A stretch of 64,000 nt of DNA from Peristeroidobacter soli (GCF_004138485.1 NZ_RYEV01000003.1:1116001-1180000); one strand, 5' to 3'; positions 1-9,145 are shown, counted from the stretch's first letter. Notes: a model not told the origin generated them from the sequence alone. A program made the numbers and translations.

Positions 1-1254
1 CGTGAATTCGCTGGAAGGATTCTGATACGCCAGCGACGAGACCGACGGCGTTGTGTCGTCGTCATCGAAGTCCACCGTCGCGCCCGGCAAGCGCAGATAC
101 AAATCCAGCAACTCGGAATCTTCGAGGCTGCCCGCGCCATGCAGAAACCGAAAGCTGGCCTGTGTCGGCACGCTGCGGGCGTTGGCGGAGAGCACGACTG
201 CGTCGACGACGGAGGCGGGGCCCATTGCGTACGCCGTGTAGTGGCCACCGGCGACGGCGGTGAATTCTTCGAAGAACACATACGGTGAGCCAGCGCCGGC
301 CGGTACGGCGATCATGCCGTTCTCGCCTTTGTCGATGGGCGCATAGTCCGTCGACTGCCGAAAGCCGATGTTGGTCGCCAGCGGATCGGCGAGCCCGGAA
401 CCCACGGTGATGTCCAGTGCCGGTGTGTCATGCGAGATGTGCACGAACTTCAGTCCGGCGCCGTCGCGCGCGTCGCGTTGCTCGCCGCTGCCGACGATCA
501 GAAGTTTGGTGGCGATCGATGTCGGGCCGTTGGTGTCGGCGATCGCCATCATGATCCGGCTCTGTTCCGAGAACGTCATCGAGTCGGAGCGATACAGAAC
601 GTTGCTCGTGCCCGCGGCCATCAACTCGACGACCACGTTGGCCGATAGCGTCGAGTCGTCATCCAGATCGTTGCTGTCCCGAACGAGTGACAGCTCCAGC
701 GGTGTCGTGGTCTCGGTGATCGAGAGCGTATCGACGTAGTACCTCGAGGCGAGGCCAGCCTTCGATGCCGTTACATAGACATCAACCGCCGGCGTGTCCG
801 GCGACGCGTGCGTGAACTGCAGGATGAGTTTGTCGTCGTCGACATCGTCGCGCTGGTCCAGACCTTCGATCATGTAGGTGTGGATGTCGTCCAGGCGGCC
901 GTACGCGACGATGGTGTATTCCGTTCCTGCGAGGAAGGTGTATGCCGATGCGCCGCTGACCGGCGTCTCGGTCTCGTCGTCATCATCATCGTCGTCGAGG
1001 TCCGCGGGCAGGACCGCGCTGAAGCTGAGAGTGTGTTGGCCCGGGTGGCCTGCGGAGAAGCTGGTCGCACCGCCGTAGCCGGCGCTCGACACCGTCGTGT
1101 CGTCGACATCGATTTGCAGTGTGGGTGAGTTCTCGACCAGGTTCAGTGAGCGCAGATGAAACGTCGTCTCGTCTTCGTTCAACGAATCGTTGCTGCAAGC
1201 CGCAAGCAATCCCAGCAGCGCGAGGGCGCCGACCGCCCGGGTCCAGGTTCGCAT
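1..1254 (-). CDS. DUF4397-domain lipoprotein (C-terminus beyond left edge)
   Basis: The frame reads without a stop from an ATG at 1254 to the window edge (418 codons), so the C-terminus is missing. The first 20 residues form a lipoprotein signal ending in LLAAC, so the protein is probably anchored to a membrane by lipid on Cys20. The body has two or more repeats of the pattern FxHxSxDTPAxDxxV (for example LQFTHASPDTPAVDVYV), which is the signature of DUF4397, a beta-sandwich domain of exported proteins with no known enzymatic role. Acidic runs (six Asp near residue 83 and another Asp run near the edge) look like flexible, possibly cation-binding linkers. It starts 10 bases after the stop of the BamA-like gene on the same strand, so the two are probably cotranscribed. 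Family call is good; function unknown. Confidence 0.8.
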   Translation of the reverse strand, partial: MRTWTRAVGALALLGLLAACSNDSLNEDETTFHLRSLNLVENSPTLQIDVDDTTVSSAGYGGATSFSAGHPGQHTLSFSAVLPADLDDDDDDDETETPVSGASAYTFLAGTEYTIVAYGRLDDIHTYMIEGLDQRDDVDDDKLILQFTHASPDTPAVDVYVTASKAGLASRYYVDTLSITETTTPLELSLVRDSNDLDDDSTLSANVVVELMAAGTSNVLYRSDSMTFSEQSRIMMAIADTNGPTSIATKLLIVGSGEQRDARDGAGLKFVHISHDTPALDITVGSGLADPLATNIGFRQSTDYAPIDKGENGMIAVPAGAGSPYVFFEEFTAVAGGHYTAYAMGPASVVDAVVLSANARSVPTQASFRFLHGAGSLEDSELLDLYLRLPGATVDFDDDDTTPSVSSLAYQNPSSEFT

Positions 1255-1264
1255 CGCGTGCCTC

Positions 1265-3688
1265 TCAGAATGCATTGCCAATCGAGAACTGGAAGCCTTC
1301 GAGCTCATCGCCATAGTTCAACTCCGTGCTCCTGCGGTACGTGAGGGGCACTGCGTAACTGAATCGGAACAGGCCCAGCGGTGCGAGCCATTCCACGCCC
1401 ACGCCGACGGAGGTGCGGAAATGGTTCCAGTCGAAGTCGTACTCGACGGGGAAGCCGCCCTTGTCGGTGAACTGGGTGTCGCCGAGATAGGCGACCTGGC
1501 CGAAGTCATAGAACAAGGTGACGCGCGCGCTGTTTCTGAATTTCTCGGGCATGGGCAGGATGGCTTCGATCTGTCCAGTGATCGCGAAGTCGCCGCCATA
1601 GGGATTGCCCAGCGAGTCGCGCGGGCCGAGATACGATTCCTTGAAGCCGCGCACCGAGCCGGGACCGCCGACGAAGAAATTCCGTTGTGGCGGCAGCGCA
1701 GTGGTATCGCCGAATGCCGCGCCGTAACTGACCCGTGAGCCGACGCTCAGTGGCATCCAGTCCAGATAGGGAAGGTGGATGAACTGCTTGTAGTTGTAGC
1801 TCGCGAGGTAGTACTCGATGTCGCTGCCCGGTGGGGTCGCGCTCAACGAAAGCTGATGACTCGCCCCTCGCGTCGGGAAGATCAACCGGTCGCGGCTGTC
1901 GTAACCCCAGCCGAGATTGATCTCGAACACGTTGTACTTGGTGCCGAGGATGGTGTAGCCGCCCGACTCTTTCTCGTAGGGCGAGCCGTTGATCTGCACC
2001 CAGTCCTGGAACTGCTGCGAGCTGTAGACGGTGGTTGCGAGTTGCGCGGACTGCCAACTGGTGCCCAGGCGCAAGCTCTGGTATTCGCTGAGCGGGAAGC
2101 TGAAGTCCATGCCCGTCAGCCAGGTCTCGGTGGAGAAGTCCGAGGAGGCCGAGGTGAGTTGCGTGACCTTCCGATAAGCGAGGCTCGTGGTGAGGCCGAT
2201 CTCGTCCAGGGTCAGATACGGGTTGGTGTGCGAGAGGCTGTAAGCCTTGGAATACTTGCCGGAGTTCAGCTCGAGCGCGACGCGCTCGCCGGTGCCCAGG
2301 AAATTCGAGTGCACGATGTTGCCGTTCAAGATGAACGACTGCGATTCCGAATAGCCGATGCCGCCGCCGAACTGGCCGGGCAGGCCTTCCTCGATCTTGA
2401 AATCCACGTCCACCAGATCCGGCGTGCCGGGGACAGCCGTCGTTTCCGCGTCCACCTTCTGGATGAAGGGCAGGCGTTGAATGCGTTGCTTCGAGCGCTC
2501 GATGGCGGCGTTCGACAGATACGAGCCTTCGAGCTGGCGCAGCTCGCGACGGAACACCACGTCGTTGACGCTCGTGGTGCCGTTGAAGTTGATGCGCCGG
2601 ACGTACACGCGATGTCCGGGATCGACGACCAGCGCCAGCGAGAGTTGTCTGGTATCGGGATCGATCTGCGGCACGGCATCGACTTTGGCGAAGGCGTAAC
2701 CGTCGAGGCCGAGGCGCAGCGTCATGGCCTCGGTGGACTGCGTTACTCGTCGCAACGAATACAGATCGCCGGGTTGAATCATCACCAGACGGCGCAGCTC
2801 GGACTCGGGCACGACCATCTCGCCGCTGAGCCGGACCTGTGAGATGCGATACACCTCGCCCTCGTGCACGTTGAGGGTGATGAACATCTCGTCCTTGTCC
2901 GGGGCAATGGCGACTTGCGAGGAGGTCACCGCGAAGTCGGCGTAGCCGCGATCCATGTAATACGAGCGGAGTTTTTCGATATCGCCGGACAGCGACTCGC
3001 GCGCGTAGCGATCGTCCTGGCGATACCACGACAGCCAGTTCGGCGTGCTCAGCTCGAAGGGTTCGGTCAGTTCCTCATCGGTGAAGGCCTGGTTGCCGGT
3101 AATGTTGATTTGCCGGATGCGGGCGCGTTTGCCCTCGGTGATGTCGATCGCGACCTTCACCTTGTTGCCGGGCACGTCGTCGGCGCGGGCGTCGATCCTC
3201 ACCGCATACTTGCCGCGTGAGAAGTATTGCTCGGTGAGATACTGGCGCACTTCATCGAGCACCGATTGATCGAAGGCCTTGCCGGCCGCCAGGCCGACAT
3301 TACGTAGTGAGCGCTCCAGATCCTCGGTCTTGATGTCCTTGTTGCCCTTGACCTCGAAGCTCTCGATGGTGGGCCGCTCCAGCACCGCGACGATCAACAC
3401 GCCGCCATCGCGCCTCAGCTCCACGTCCTTGAAGAACGCCGTGCCGTATAGCGCCCGGATCGCTTCACCGAGCCGGCGGCTGTCGACGGAGTCGCCAATG
3501 TTGATGGGCAGGTAGTTGAAGACCGTGCCTTCGCTGATCCGCTGCAGGCCCTCGATGCGAATCTCGCCGACCGTGAACGCGGCGGCGGGCGCAGCGCTGC
3601 TCAGGTCCTGGGCGCGTAACTTTCCCATGACCAGTGTGTTTGACACTGAGGCGCATGCGAATAGACAGACGACGAGGGGTCGCGACAT
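1265..3688 (-). CDS. bamA: BamA-family outer membrane protein assembly factor (paralogue)
   Basis: This 807-residue protein has the length and layout of BamA, the Omp85 protein that folds and inserts beta-barrels into the outer membrane. A signal peptide (residues 1-26) is followed by about five POTRA repeats (roughly 37-425, beginning FTVGEIRIEGLQRISEGTVF) and a C-terminal barrel ending in Phe. The loop-6 motif VRGF is present near residue 677 in GGPGSVRGFKE, and the N-terminal POTRA carries the usual IGD and ALYGTAFFKDV segments. The usual bamA neighbours (rseP, skp, lpxD, fabZ) are absent; the gene is followed by a DUF4397 lipoprotein. That suggests a second copy rather than the housekeeping one, although the rest of the genome cannot be seen. 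The family is certain; its status as a paralogue is inferred from context. Confidence 0.92.
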   Translation of the reverse strand: MSRPLVVCLFACASVSNTLVMGKLRAQDLSSAAPAAAFTVGEIRIEGLQRISEGTVFNYLPINIGDSVDSRRLGEAIRALYGTAFFKDVELRRDGGVLIVAVLERPTIESFEVKGNKDIKTEDLERSLRNVGLAAGKAFDQSVLDEVRQYLTEQYFSRGKYAVRIDARADDVPGNKVKVAIDITEGKRARIRQINITGNQAFTDEELTEPFELSTPNWLSWYRQDDRYARESLSGDIEKLRSYYMDRGYADFAVTSSQVAIAPDKDEMFITLNVHEGEVYRISQVRLSGEMVVPESELRRLVMIQPGDLYSLRRVTQSTEAMTLRLGLDGYAFAKVDAVPQIDPDTRQLSLALVVDPGHRVYVRRINFNGTTSVNDVVFRRELRQLEGSYLSNAAIERSKQRIQRLPFIQKVDAETTAVPGTPDLVDVDFKIEEGLPGQFGGGIGYSESQSFILNGNIVHSNFLGTGERVALELNSGKYSKAYSLSHTNPYLTLDEIGLTTSLAYRKVTQLTSASSDFSTETWLTGMDFSFPLSEYQSLRLGTSWQSAQLATTVYSSQQFQDWVQINGSPYEKESGGYTILGTKYNVFEINLGWGYDSRDRLIFPTRGASHQLSLSATPPGSDIEYYLASYNYKQFIHLPYLDWMPLSVGSRVSYGAAFGDTTALPPQRNFFVGGPGSVRGFKESYLGPRDSLGNPYGGDFAITGQIEAILPMPEKFRNSARVTLFYDFGQVAYLGDTQFTDKGGFPVEYDFDWNHFRTSVGVGVEWLAPLGLFRFSYAVPLTYRRSTELNYGDELEGFQFSIGNAF

Positions 3689-3824
3689 TCGCAGGTGGAT
3701 GCGCGGGCGATGTAAAGAGTCGCAAGTCCATCGGAGCAGAGTTTGCCTATCGGTGTTGTTTCCAACTCTGAATCGCCAATGAATGGTTACAATTCAGTAC
3801 TTGATAAAAACGGAGTGATGGAAC

Positions 3825-5615
3825 ATGCAACGATTCCGGTCTGGTGTTCGTGCCGTGCTCGCCGCGGCGTTACTTGCCAGCGCCCCACTGGCCATGGCGG
3901 CGGACGCGGCCCCGTCGTTACCTGCCTGGGTGGCCGAGAGCAACAAGCACTCGCAGATTTTGCTCGAAGTCGTCGCCAGGTATTCGCCCGAGGGGGCTTC
4001 GTCCTTCGGCGTCGAGGGTCATGAAGCCGAGGTTGTCGATCTGAAGCCCGGTTTCCTGGAGCGCCAGCAGACGGACTTGAAGGCGGCGCAGGCCCAGCTC
4101 GAAACGGTGCGTGCGACGGTGAGCGATGCACGGGTGCGTCAGGACATCGACATCCTGATCAAGGCTGCGCGCGATCAGCAGCACACGATCGAACTCAATC
4201 AGCGCCTGTTACTGCCGTTCCAGGATATCGGTCAGCTGGTGTTCCAGGGGTTTCAGGATCTGCTCGATGCGCGTGTCGATAAGAAGCGTCAGCAGGCCGC
4301 GGTCGTGCGTCTGCGCCGCTATGTGGGTGCCGAGAAGGGCTACGAGCCGTTGACCTTGCTGGCTCGCGCCCGTTACGAGGAGCGCGCCGGTGATTCGGCG
4401 TTGATCGGGCCGTGGGTCGTCGAGGCTCAGCAGTACCTGGACAACGTGCCTCGCTTCATGGATGGCACCGAGCAGTTGTTGAAAGGCAGCGGCTTGAAAG
4501 GCTGGCAGCGTGACATGAAGACGCTGCGCAAGCAGTTCGCCGAGTATGAGACCTGGGCTCGCGCCACTGTGCTGCCGCGTGCACGCAAGACCAATCAGCT
4601 GCCACTGGAGCTGTATGCCGACAATCTCAAGAACGTCGGCGTGGACGCCAGCCCGAAGGACATCATGGAGCGCGCGCTCGCGGACTATGTGCAGACCCGC
4701 GACGAGATGGTGCTGACCGCCGCCGAATTGGCGAAGCAACGCAACTGGCCGGAATCCGACTATCGCGATGTCATCCGGCGTTTGAAGAAGGAACGGATTG
4801 CGAAGGACCAGCTGCTGGATTTGTATAAGAGCCGGTTGCAGCAGATCGAAGCCATCGTTCGTGACAAGCGCATCGTGACGTTGCCGGAGCGGCCGGCGGT
4901 GATCCGGTTGGCGAGCGATGCCGAGTCGGCCGCGCAGCCGGCGCCGCATGTGGATCCGCCGAGGTTGATCGGCAATACCGGTGAGCCGGCCGAGTTCGTG
5001 TTGCCGACCTCCAATCCCAACGCAAAGGCGGGCGCCGAGATGGACGACTTCAGTTACGAAGCTGCCGCCTGGACGCTCACGGCGCACGAGGCTCGCCCGG
5101 GTCACGAATTGCAATTTGCCCGCATGCTCGAACGTGGCGTTTCAACGGCGCGCATCGTGTTTGCTTTCAACAGTGCGAACGTGGAGGGTTGGGCGCTCTA
5201 CGCGGAAGCGGTGATGAAGGAACATCTGCCCGTGGAGGGGCGCATCGGCTCGCTGCAATTTCGCATGATGCGTGAGGCGCGCGCATTCCTCGATCCGATG
5301 TTGAATCTGGGGCAACTGCAGCCCGAGCAGGCGCTGCGTTTCCTGATGGACGAGGTCGTGCTGTCCGAGCCGATGGCGAAGCAGGAAGTGGATCGCTATA
5401 CATTCCGCGCGCCCGGCCAGGCGACGTCTTATTACTACGGCTACTCGCGCTTGAACGCGCTGCGCACGCGGGTCGAGCTCGCGCAGTCAGGACGATTCGA
5501 CGCGCTGGCGTTTCATGACTTCATCGTCAATCAGGGCCTGCTGCCGTTCGATCTGCTCGAGCAGGCGGTTATGACTGAGTTTGTGCCGATTCCGAGCGGC
5601 GGCCGGGCTCAGTGA
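3825..5615 (+). CDS. DUF885 family protein, exported putative zinc peptidase
   Basis: A 596-residue protein with a clear signal peptide cleaved near AMAADA (about residue 26), so it acts in the periplasm. It matches DUF885 proteins: a mostly helical body with the metal-site pattern HEARPGHELQ near residue 424, the family's version of HExxPGHxxQ. DUF885 members are regarded as metallopeptidases distantly related to the M3/M32 fold; the substrate of this one is not known. The start at 3825 is supported by GGAG at 3812-3815. A TACAAT sequence about 37 bases upstream of the start could be the -10 box. It is transcribed divergently from bamA across a 136-base gap. Its 3' end overlaps the end of the convergent small gene by 7 bases. 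Confidence 0.85.
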   Translation: MQRFRSGVRAVLAAALLASAPLAMAADAAPSLPAWVAESNKHSQILLEVVARYSPEGASSFGVEGHEAEVVDLKPGFLERQQTDLKAAQAQLETVRATVSDARVRQDIDILIKAARDQQHTIELNQRLLLPFQDIGQLVFQGFQDLLDARVDKKRQQAAVVRLRRYVGAEKGYEPLTLLARARYEERAGDSALIGPWVVEAQQYLDNVPRFMDGTEQLLKGSGLKGWQRDMKTLRKQFAEYETWARATVLPRARKTNQLPLELYADNLKNVGVDASPKDIMERALADYVQTRDEMVLTAAELAKQRNWPESDYRDVIRRLKKERIAKDQLLDLYKSRLQQIEAIVRDKRIVTLPERPAVIRLASDAESAAQPAPHVDPPRLIGNTGEPAEFVLPTSNPNAKAGAEMDDFSYEAAAWTLTAHEARPGHELQFARMLERGVSTARIVFAFNSANVEGWALYAEAVMKEHLPVEGRIGSLQFRMMREARAFLDPMLNLGQLQPEQALRFLMDEVVLSEPMAKQEVDRYTFRAPGQATSYYYGYSRLNALRTRVELAQSGRFDALAFHDFIVNQGLLPFDLLEQAVMTEFVPIPSGGRAQ

Positions 5616-5980
5616 GGTTCTGAGTGGTGCTCCGGCCGCTGCTGACGGTGCGGCCGGGCGCCCTCGACTTTTGCGAGCAAGGACAGCGCGGTTTCATATG
5701 CCGAGCGGGCCGTGCGCAAACTGACCGATTCGCCCGCGACCGCTTGTTTCTCCAGTTCGGCGCGCAATGCCGGCAGCGCATCCTTCAGGCTGGCGAGCAA
5801 TTCCGGCGCGGCGGCAATCAGGCGGGCATTGGCTTCGGCGCTGCCGTCATCGGGGCCGGCGGCGTTGTGGCACAAGGCGATGTGCCAGACCACGCCCTCG
5901 ATGACTGCGTCGATGCAGGGTTCGTTGGGATAACGTGGATCGACATTGATGATCCAGGGTCCTTGAGTGTGTTGTCCCAT
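5609..5980 (-). CDS. Small phage-type hypothetical protein
   Basis: Encodes 123 residues with an ATG at 5980 behind AAGGAAAG. The N-terminus (HTQGPWII) and the central ANARLIAAAPELLASLKDAL are the two conserved blocks of a small protein family found very often in tailed phages and prophages. In those proteins a short beta-rich N-terminus is followed by a stretch counting residue lists and ending in a helical LLxALK segment. The function of that family is unknown. No other phage genes lie nearby, so this looks like a lone, possibly domesticated remnant. The C-terminus is basic and His-rich. The 3' end overlaps the DUF885 gene by 7 bases. Confidence 0.6.
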   Translation of the reverse strand: MGQHTQGPWIINVDPRYPNEPCIDAVIEGVVWHIALCHNAAGPDDGSAEANARLIAAAPELLASLKDALPALRAELEKQAVAGESVSLRTARSAYETALSLLAKVEGARPHRQQRPEHHSEPH

Positions 5981-6242
5981 CCGTCTTTCCTTTCACGGCC
6001 GCCCTTAGCTGATACGACTCTGTGTTGAAAGAAGTTCAGCCCTCTCACCACACGTAATAACGACGCAGCCTCGAGCGGATTGTCCATCGTCGGCTTGCGT
6101 TGTCAACACAATGCGGACTGTGACTCGCCGCAGTCGCTGCCATTCGGCTCAGGGAATACCTGATGCCGCATGCACGGTTCGGCGTCTGAGCAACGGACGC
6201 GCCGCGTCGTTAGATATAGCCATTCGAGTGGGAGTGGTTGAG

Positions 6243-6713
6243 ATGGACCGCTTTTCGGCCGCCGCGCAAGTGGCGGCCTTTTTTCTACTGATCGCCAGTC
6301 CCCTCGCCCGCGCGCAGACGTGCGATGGTTGCGAGCGATTGCCTTTGGAACCGCCGTCAGTCGGTCGAGTCGACGTGACAGCAGCTGTCGATGCCGCGAC
6401 TTCGTTTGTCATCAAAACCCTGCGCAGCCTGTATCCGTCCTACAAGGTTTCCGTTGTCGAGGGCGATGCGGTCGAGGCTATGCCGACCGTAGCTGAATAC
6501 GCCGCCTCCTACGATGCTCGTGACGGCGAGTCCAACGAAGAATTGCCCGGTTTCAGGCATCGCTATGCCTGGCAGTTGACCTATCGCGACAAGGATCCGG
6601 CGGCTTTGTTACAGCCCGAGCCGGGCGGGCGCTTCCACGGCACCGATGTGACGCTGGATGATTCCCGCGTGTTCGGCCTGAGATTCGAGTTGGACTACGG
6701 CTGGAAGCGCTAG
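6243..6713 (+). CDS. Exported hypothetical protein
   Basis: An open frame starts further upstream, but the ATG at 6243 is chosen because it follows GGGAGTGG at 6230-6237 and immediately opens a good signal peptide (hydrophobic AAFFLLIASPLA, cleavage near ARAQ). The mature part is about 130 residues with two Cys just after the cleavage site (TCDGCE). It is acidic in the middle and ends in alternating hydrophobic residues (FGLRFELDYGWKR). No family is recognised. The last 4 bases overlap the end of the convergent methyltransferase gene. It is probably a periplasmic protein; nothing in the neighbourhood gives a role. Confidence 0.6.
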   Translation: MDRFSAAAQVAAFFLLIASPLARAQTCDGCERLPLEPPSVGRVDVTAAVDAATSFVIKTLRSLYPSYKVSVVEGDAVEAMPTVAEYAASYDARDGESNEELPGFRHRYAWQLTYRDKDPAALLQPEPGGRFHGTDVTLDDSRVFGLRFELDYGWKR

Positions 6714-7525
6714 TCCGGCTTGTGCCCGCTGATGACCGGGATGTGCCACACCACGTACTGACGCGGATCCAGGATGGAATCGATTCCCTGATCGAACAGC
6801 GCCCGGATCTCGTCGATCGACAGTTTGCTGTTTTCGGCCAGCACGTCGGTGTAGCCGTCGCGCCAGGCTTGAATGATGGTCGCGAACGTCTCGCGTGGCA
6901 CGCGCAACGTATCGACGACTACGTAATCGACGTGCAAGTCCCGCAGCCCCAGGTCGTTCATGATGGCCCAGGTGCGACGGCCGATGCGGGCATCGGTATG
7001 AGTGCGGCGGGTGAATTCGATGACGCCCTCATGCCACAATCGGTCCGGATCCACCGTGCCCGCTGGCATGTGTAACATTCCGTAGTCTTCGCTGAGTACG
7101 TGCACCCAACCGCCGGGTTTGCAGATGCGGGTCAGCTCGGCGATGACTTTCTCGGGCTCGGGCACCGCTTGAGTCATGTGACGACACACGACCAGATCGA
7201 ACTGCGCGCTGTCGAACCTCAGCTCGAATGCGTCGCCTTGTTCGAAGCGCACGCGGGGGGCGAGCGCCGCGTGCACGCGTCGAGCATGAGCCGCCGAGCT
7301 TTCCAGAATATCCACACCGACAATCTGTGCCTGCGGATAGAGGGCGGCGAGACGGCTGGTGATTTCGCCGCTGCCGCAGCCTATGTCGGCGATGTGTGTC
7401 GGTCGACCGTAGCGTGCGAGTAACGAGTGTTCCTGCGGCCAGATGGCTTCTGCCTGCGCGCGCAGATTGCGGACCATCGACTCGTCCGCCATCTGCTCGG
7501 CTTGCGGATTACGATGCTTGCTCAT
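6710..7525 (-). CDS. Class I SAM-dependent methyltransferase
   Basis: A 271-residue protein with the Rossmann-type S-adenosylmethionine binding loop ADIGCGSGEI near residue 57, followed by an acidic residue at the end of strand 2 (IVGVDI) and the motif LVVCRHMTQAVPEPEKVIAEL, typical of methyltransferase domain 25/11 enzymes. The post-motif segment CKPGGWVHVLSEDY also fits. The ATG at 7525 is preferred over a TTG six codons upstream. The acceptor substrate cannot be predicted: the C-terminal third (FTRRTHTDARIGRRTW onward) is not one I can assign. It is a single gene, convergent with the exported hypothetical gene. Confidence 0.82.
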   Translation of the reverse strand: MSKHRNPQAEQMADESMVRNLRAQAEAIWPQEHSLLARYGRPTHIADIGCGSGEITSRLAALYPQAQIVGVDILESSAAHARRVHAALAPRVRFEQGDAFELRFDSAQFDLVVCRHMTQAVPEPEKVIAELTRICKPGGWVHVLSEDYGMLHMPAGTVDPDRLWHEGVIEFTRRTHTDARIGRRTWAIMNDLGLRDLHVDYVVVDTLRVPRETFATIIQAWRDGYTDVLAENSKLSIDEIRALFDQGIDSILDPRQYVVWHIPVISGHKPD

Positions 7526-7829
7526 GCTCGCATCATGCGGCAATCGCTGCCGCCGGCAAAGGCTCAGCTCGCCAATGCCAGCGGCATTACACTTTCTTCG
7601 GTCTCGTGCCTGGCGGCGAGCGCCGGGGCGTGAGCCGGTTGGTCTGGAACGCGATCTCGTCGATGATGTCGCTCATGCTTGAGCGAACTGCCAGTGTGGC
7701 ATGCCGCTTTCGTGACGCGCTCCGCAGTGCGCGCGTCGTCCGGATCTGATCGCACGGCCAGCGATTGTCAGGGCGGAATTAATCGACCGCCTCATTATCC
7801 GGGCGCCCGCGAACAGCGAATCTGGGCAC
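7526..7829. other. Intergenic region without a recognised gene
   Basis: About 300 bases separate the methyltransferase start from the kinase-relic gene. Short frames occur on both strands, but none has a convincing start or conserved motif. A small hairpin (AATGCC-AGC-GGCATT) lies near 7573-7587. Promoters for the two divergent genes must lie here, but I could not pick them out with confidence. Confidence 0.4.
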
Positions 7830-8279
7830 ATGGCGTCCTCTGTGTACACCCCGGCCCCGGAAGCGCTCGCGTCCTTGTCGGACGCGCAACGTCTCATCGA
7901 ACAGCTGCGAGCGCAGCTGGCTGAAGAGCTCGCGGCCCGCGCCCGTCTGGAGCGCAGCCTGGCTGAGCTGGATCTGCCGATCCGGCACGTCGGCGACAGC
8001 GTCGAGTTCCTGAGCGATGCCTTCGAGGAGCTGAGCCAGGTGTTCCATGGTTATCGGGACGCGCTGATTTCACTGCGGACCACGCATACGCCGGCCGCCG
8101 CGCAGCTCGCCGATCTGCGGGAAATGGAGGCCGTTTGCGATCTGGAGTTCCTGGAGCGCGAAGTGCCCAAGGTCTGTGCCCGCTCGCGGCACGAGGCTGT
8201 ACAGGCAGCCGAACTGGTGCGCGCCATGAAGGAGTTCGCACACATCGAGCAGCCCGAGCAGAAGCCGGTCCGCGGCTGA
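7830..8279 (+). CDS. Relic of a sensor histidine kinase dimerisation region
   Basis: This 149-residue protein begins with a helix that can form a coiled coil (residues 10-45, AQRLIEQLRAQLAEELAARARLE). It continues with sequence resembling the dimerisation/phosphoacceptor region of a class of bacterial sensor kinases: PIRHVGDSVEFLSDAFEELSQVF parallels their HEINTPxQFVxDNxxFLxDAFxDL block, and AAELVRAMKEFAHIEQPEQK parallels IVRAMKEFSHP. The phosphoacceptor His-Glu is missing here (LAELDLPIRH), and the protein stops before the N, G1 and G2 boxes of the ATPase domain. It cannot be a kinase by itself. It may be a decayed gene or a small protein that pairs with a full kinase. Family resemblance is fairly clear; role unknown. 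Confidence 0.6.
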   Translation: MASSVYTPAPEALASLSDAQRLIEQLRAQLAEELAARARLERSLAELDLPIRHVGDSVEFLSDAFEELSQVFHGYRDALISLRTTHTPAAAQLADLREMEAVCDLEFLEREVPKVCARSRHEAVQAAELVRAMKEFAHIEQPEQKPVRG

Positions 8280-8503
8280 ATTTTCCGCCCGGAGCGTCCA
8301 ACTCAATCTGAACGGGTGGAGTTTTGTAATCCTGACCGCGCGAATGGCGACCACGTCACACTCGTGGCGGGCTGTCCGCGCCAAACTACTGTCGCTTAAG
8401 GTTTCATCGTACAGCGCCTCCTGGTGACAGTCGCTAAGATTCGGCCGGTCCAAATCCGGCCTGTCGGTAACTTGTCGACCGCGCCAATCGAGGGAACCCT
8501 AAC

Positions 8504-9145
8504 GTGTATCGTCGCTCATTCGCCGCCATTGCCCTCGTCGCCGCTCTGCTGAGCCCGCTGGCTCACGCCGAAGGCGAGCAGAACCTGCGAGTGCACTGGA
8601 GCAAATCGTCCGAGACCGATTTCGGGACGGTGGTGATCGGCGACTACAGCGCGTCGCCAGAGTCGAACTATCTGCTCGGTGCGACCTACGGCTATCAGTA
8701 CAGCGATACGCTGTTCTCGCTGCCGCTGGAAATGACCGCGAACGTCGGTGTCCAGTGGCTCAACGAGCGCGGCCTGCAGCAGGATGGTTACGGTCTCACG
8801 ACCTACATCAAGGCGCACTATCGCTGGCGGCTGCCGTGGACCGAAAAGCAGGTCCGGCTCGGACTGGGCGAGGGACTGAGTTACGTGTCGCGCATCCCGA
8901 TGAGCGAGGTGCGCGACTTCGGCACCAAGGGCGCCGAGTCGGAAAAGCTGATGAATTATCTGGAGTGGACCATCGACGTGCCGCTGCGTCAGTTTCACCC
9001 GCTGGAAGGGCTGTTCCAGGGCGGCGTGATCCAGGATGCGTCGCTGGGCTTCATGGTATGGCACCGCTCCAGCGTGTTCGGGCTGTTCAGTCAGACCGGC
9101 GGCGGCATCAATTTCATGGGCTTCAGCTTCGAGGCCCGGTTCTGA
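8504..9145 (+). CDS. Putative small outer membrane beta-barrel protein
   Basis: Encodes 213 residues. A signal peptide (cleavage after PLAHA, about residue 22) is followed by alternating amphipathic strands rich in Tyr, Trp and Gly, and the protein ends in EARF, with the C-terminal Phe expected of outer membrane barrels recognised by the Bam complex. The segment WHRSSVFGLFSQTGGGINF near the C-terminus vaguely resembles the His-Ser region of lipid A deacylase PagL, but the match is too weak to assign. The start GTG/ATG choice is simple: ATG at 8504 opens the signal peptide. A 68-residue gene follows 15 bases downstream, so they are likely cotranscribed. Confidence 0.6.
   Translation: MYRRSFAAIALVAALLSPLAHAEGEQNLRVHWSKSSETDFGTVVIGDYSASPESNYLLGATYGYQYSDTLFSLPLEMTANVGVQWLNERGLQQDGYGLTTYIKAHYRWRLPWTEKQVRLGLGEGLSYVSRIPMSEVRDFGTKGAESEKLMNYLEWTIDVPLRQFHPLEGLFQGGVIQDASLGFMVWHRSSVFGLFSQTGGGINFMGFSFEARF

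Noticed and set aside
1775-2842. A 355-codon plus-strand frame inside bamA
   Set aside because: Antisense to the POTRA and barrel coding region; codon pattern follows the bamA reading frame.
8504-9145. Lipid A 3-O-deacylase (PagL) for the small outer membrane protein
   Set aside because: Only a loose His-Ser-rich resemblance near the C-terminus; the catalytic triad could not be placed, so only a general barrel call is given.
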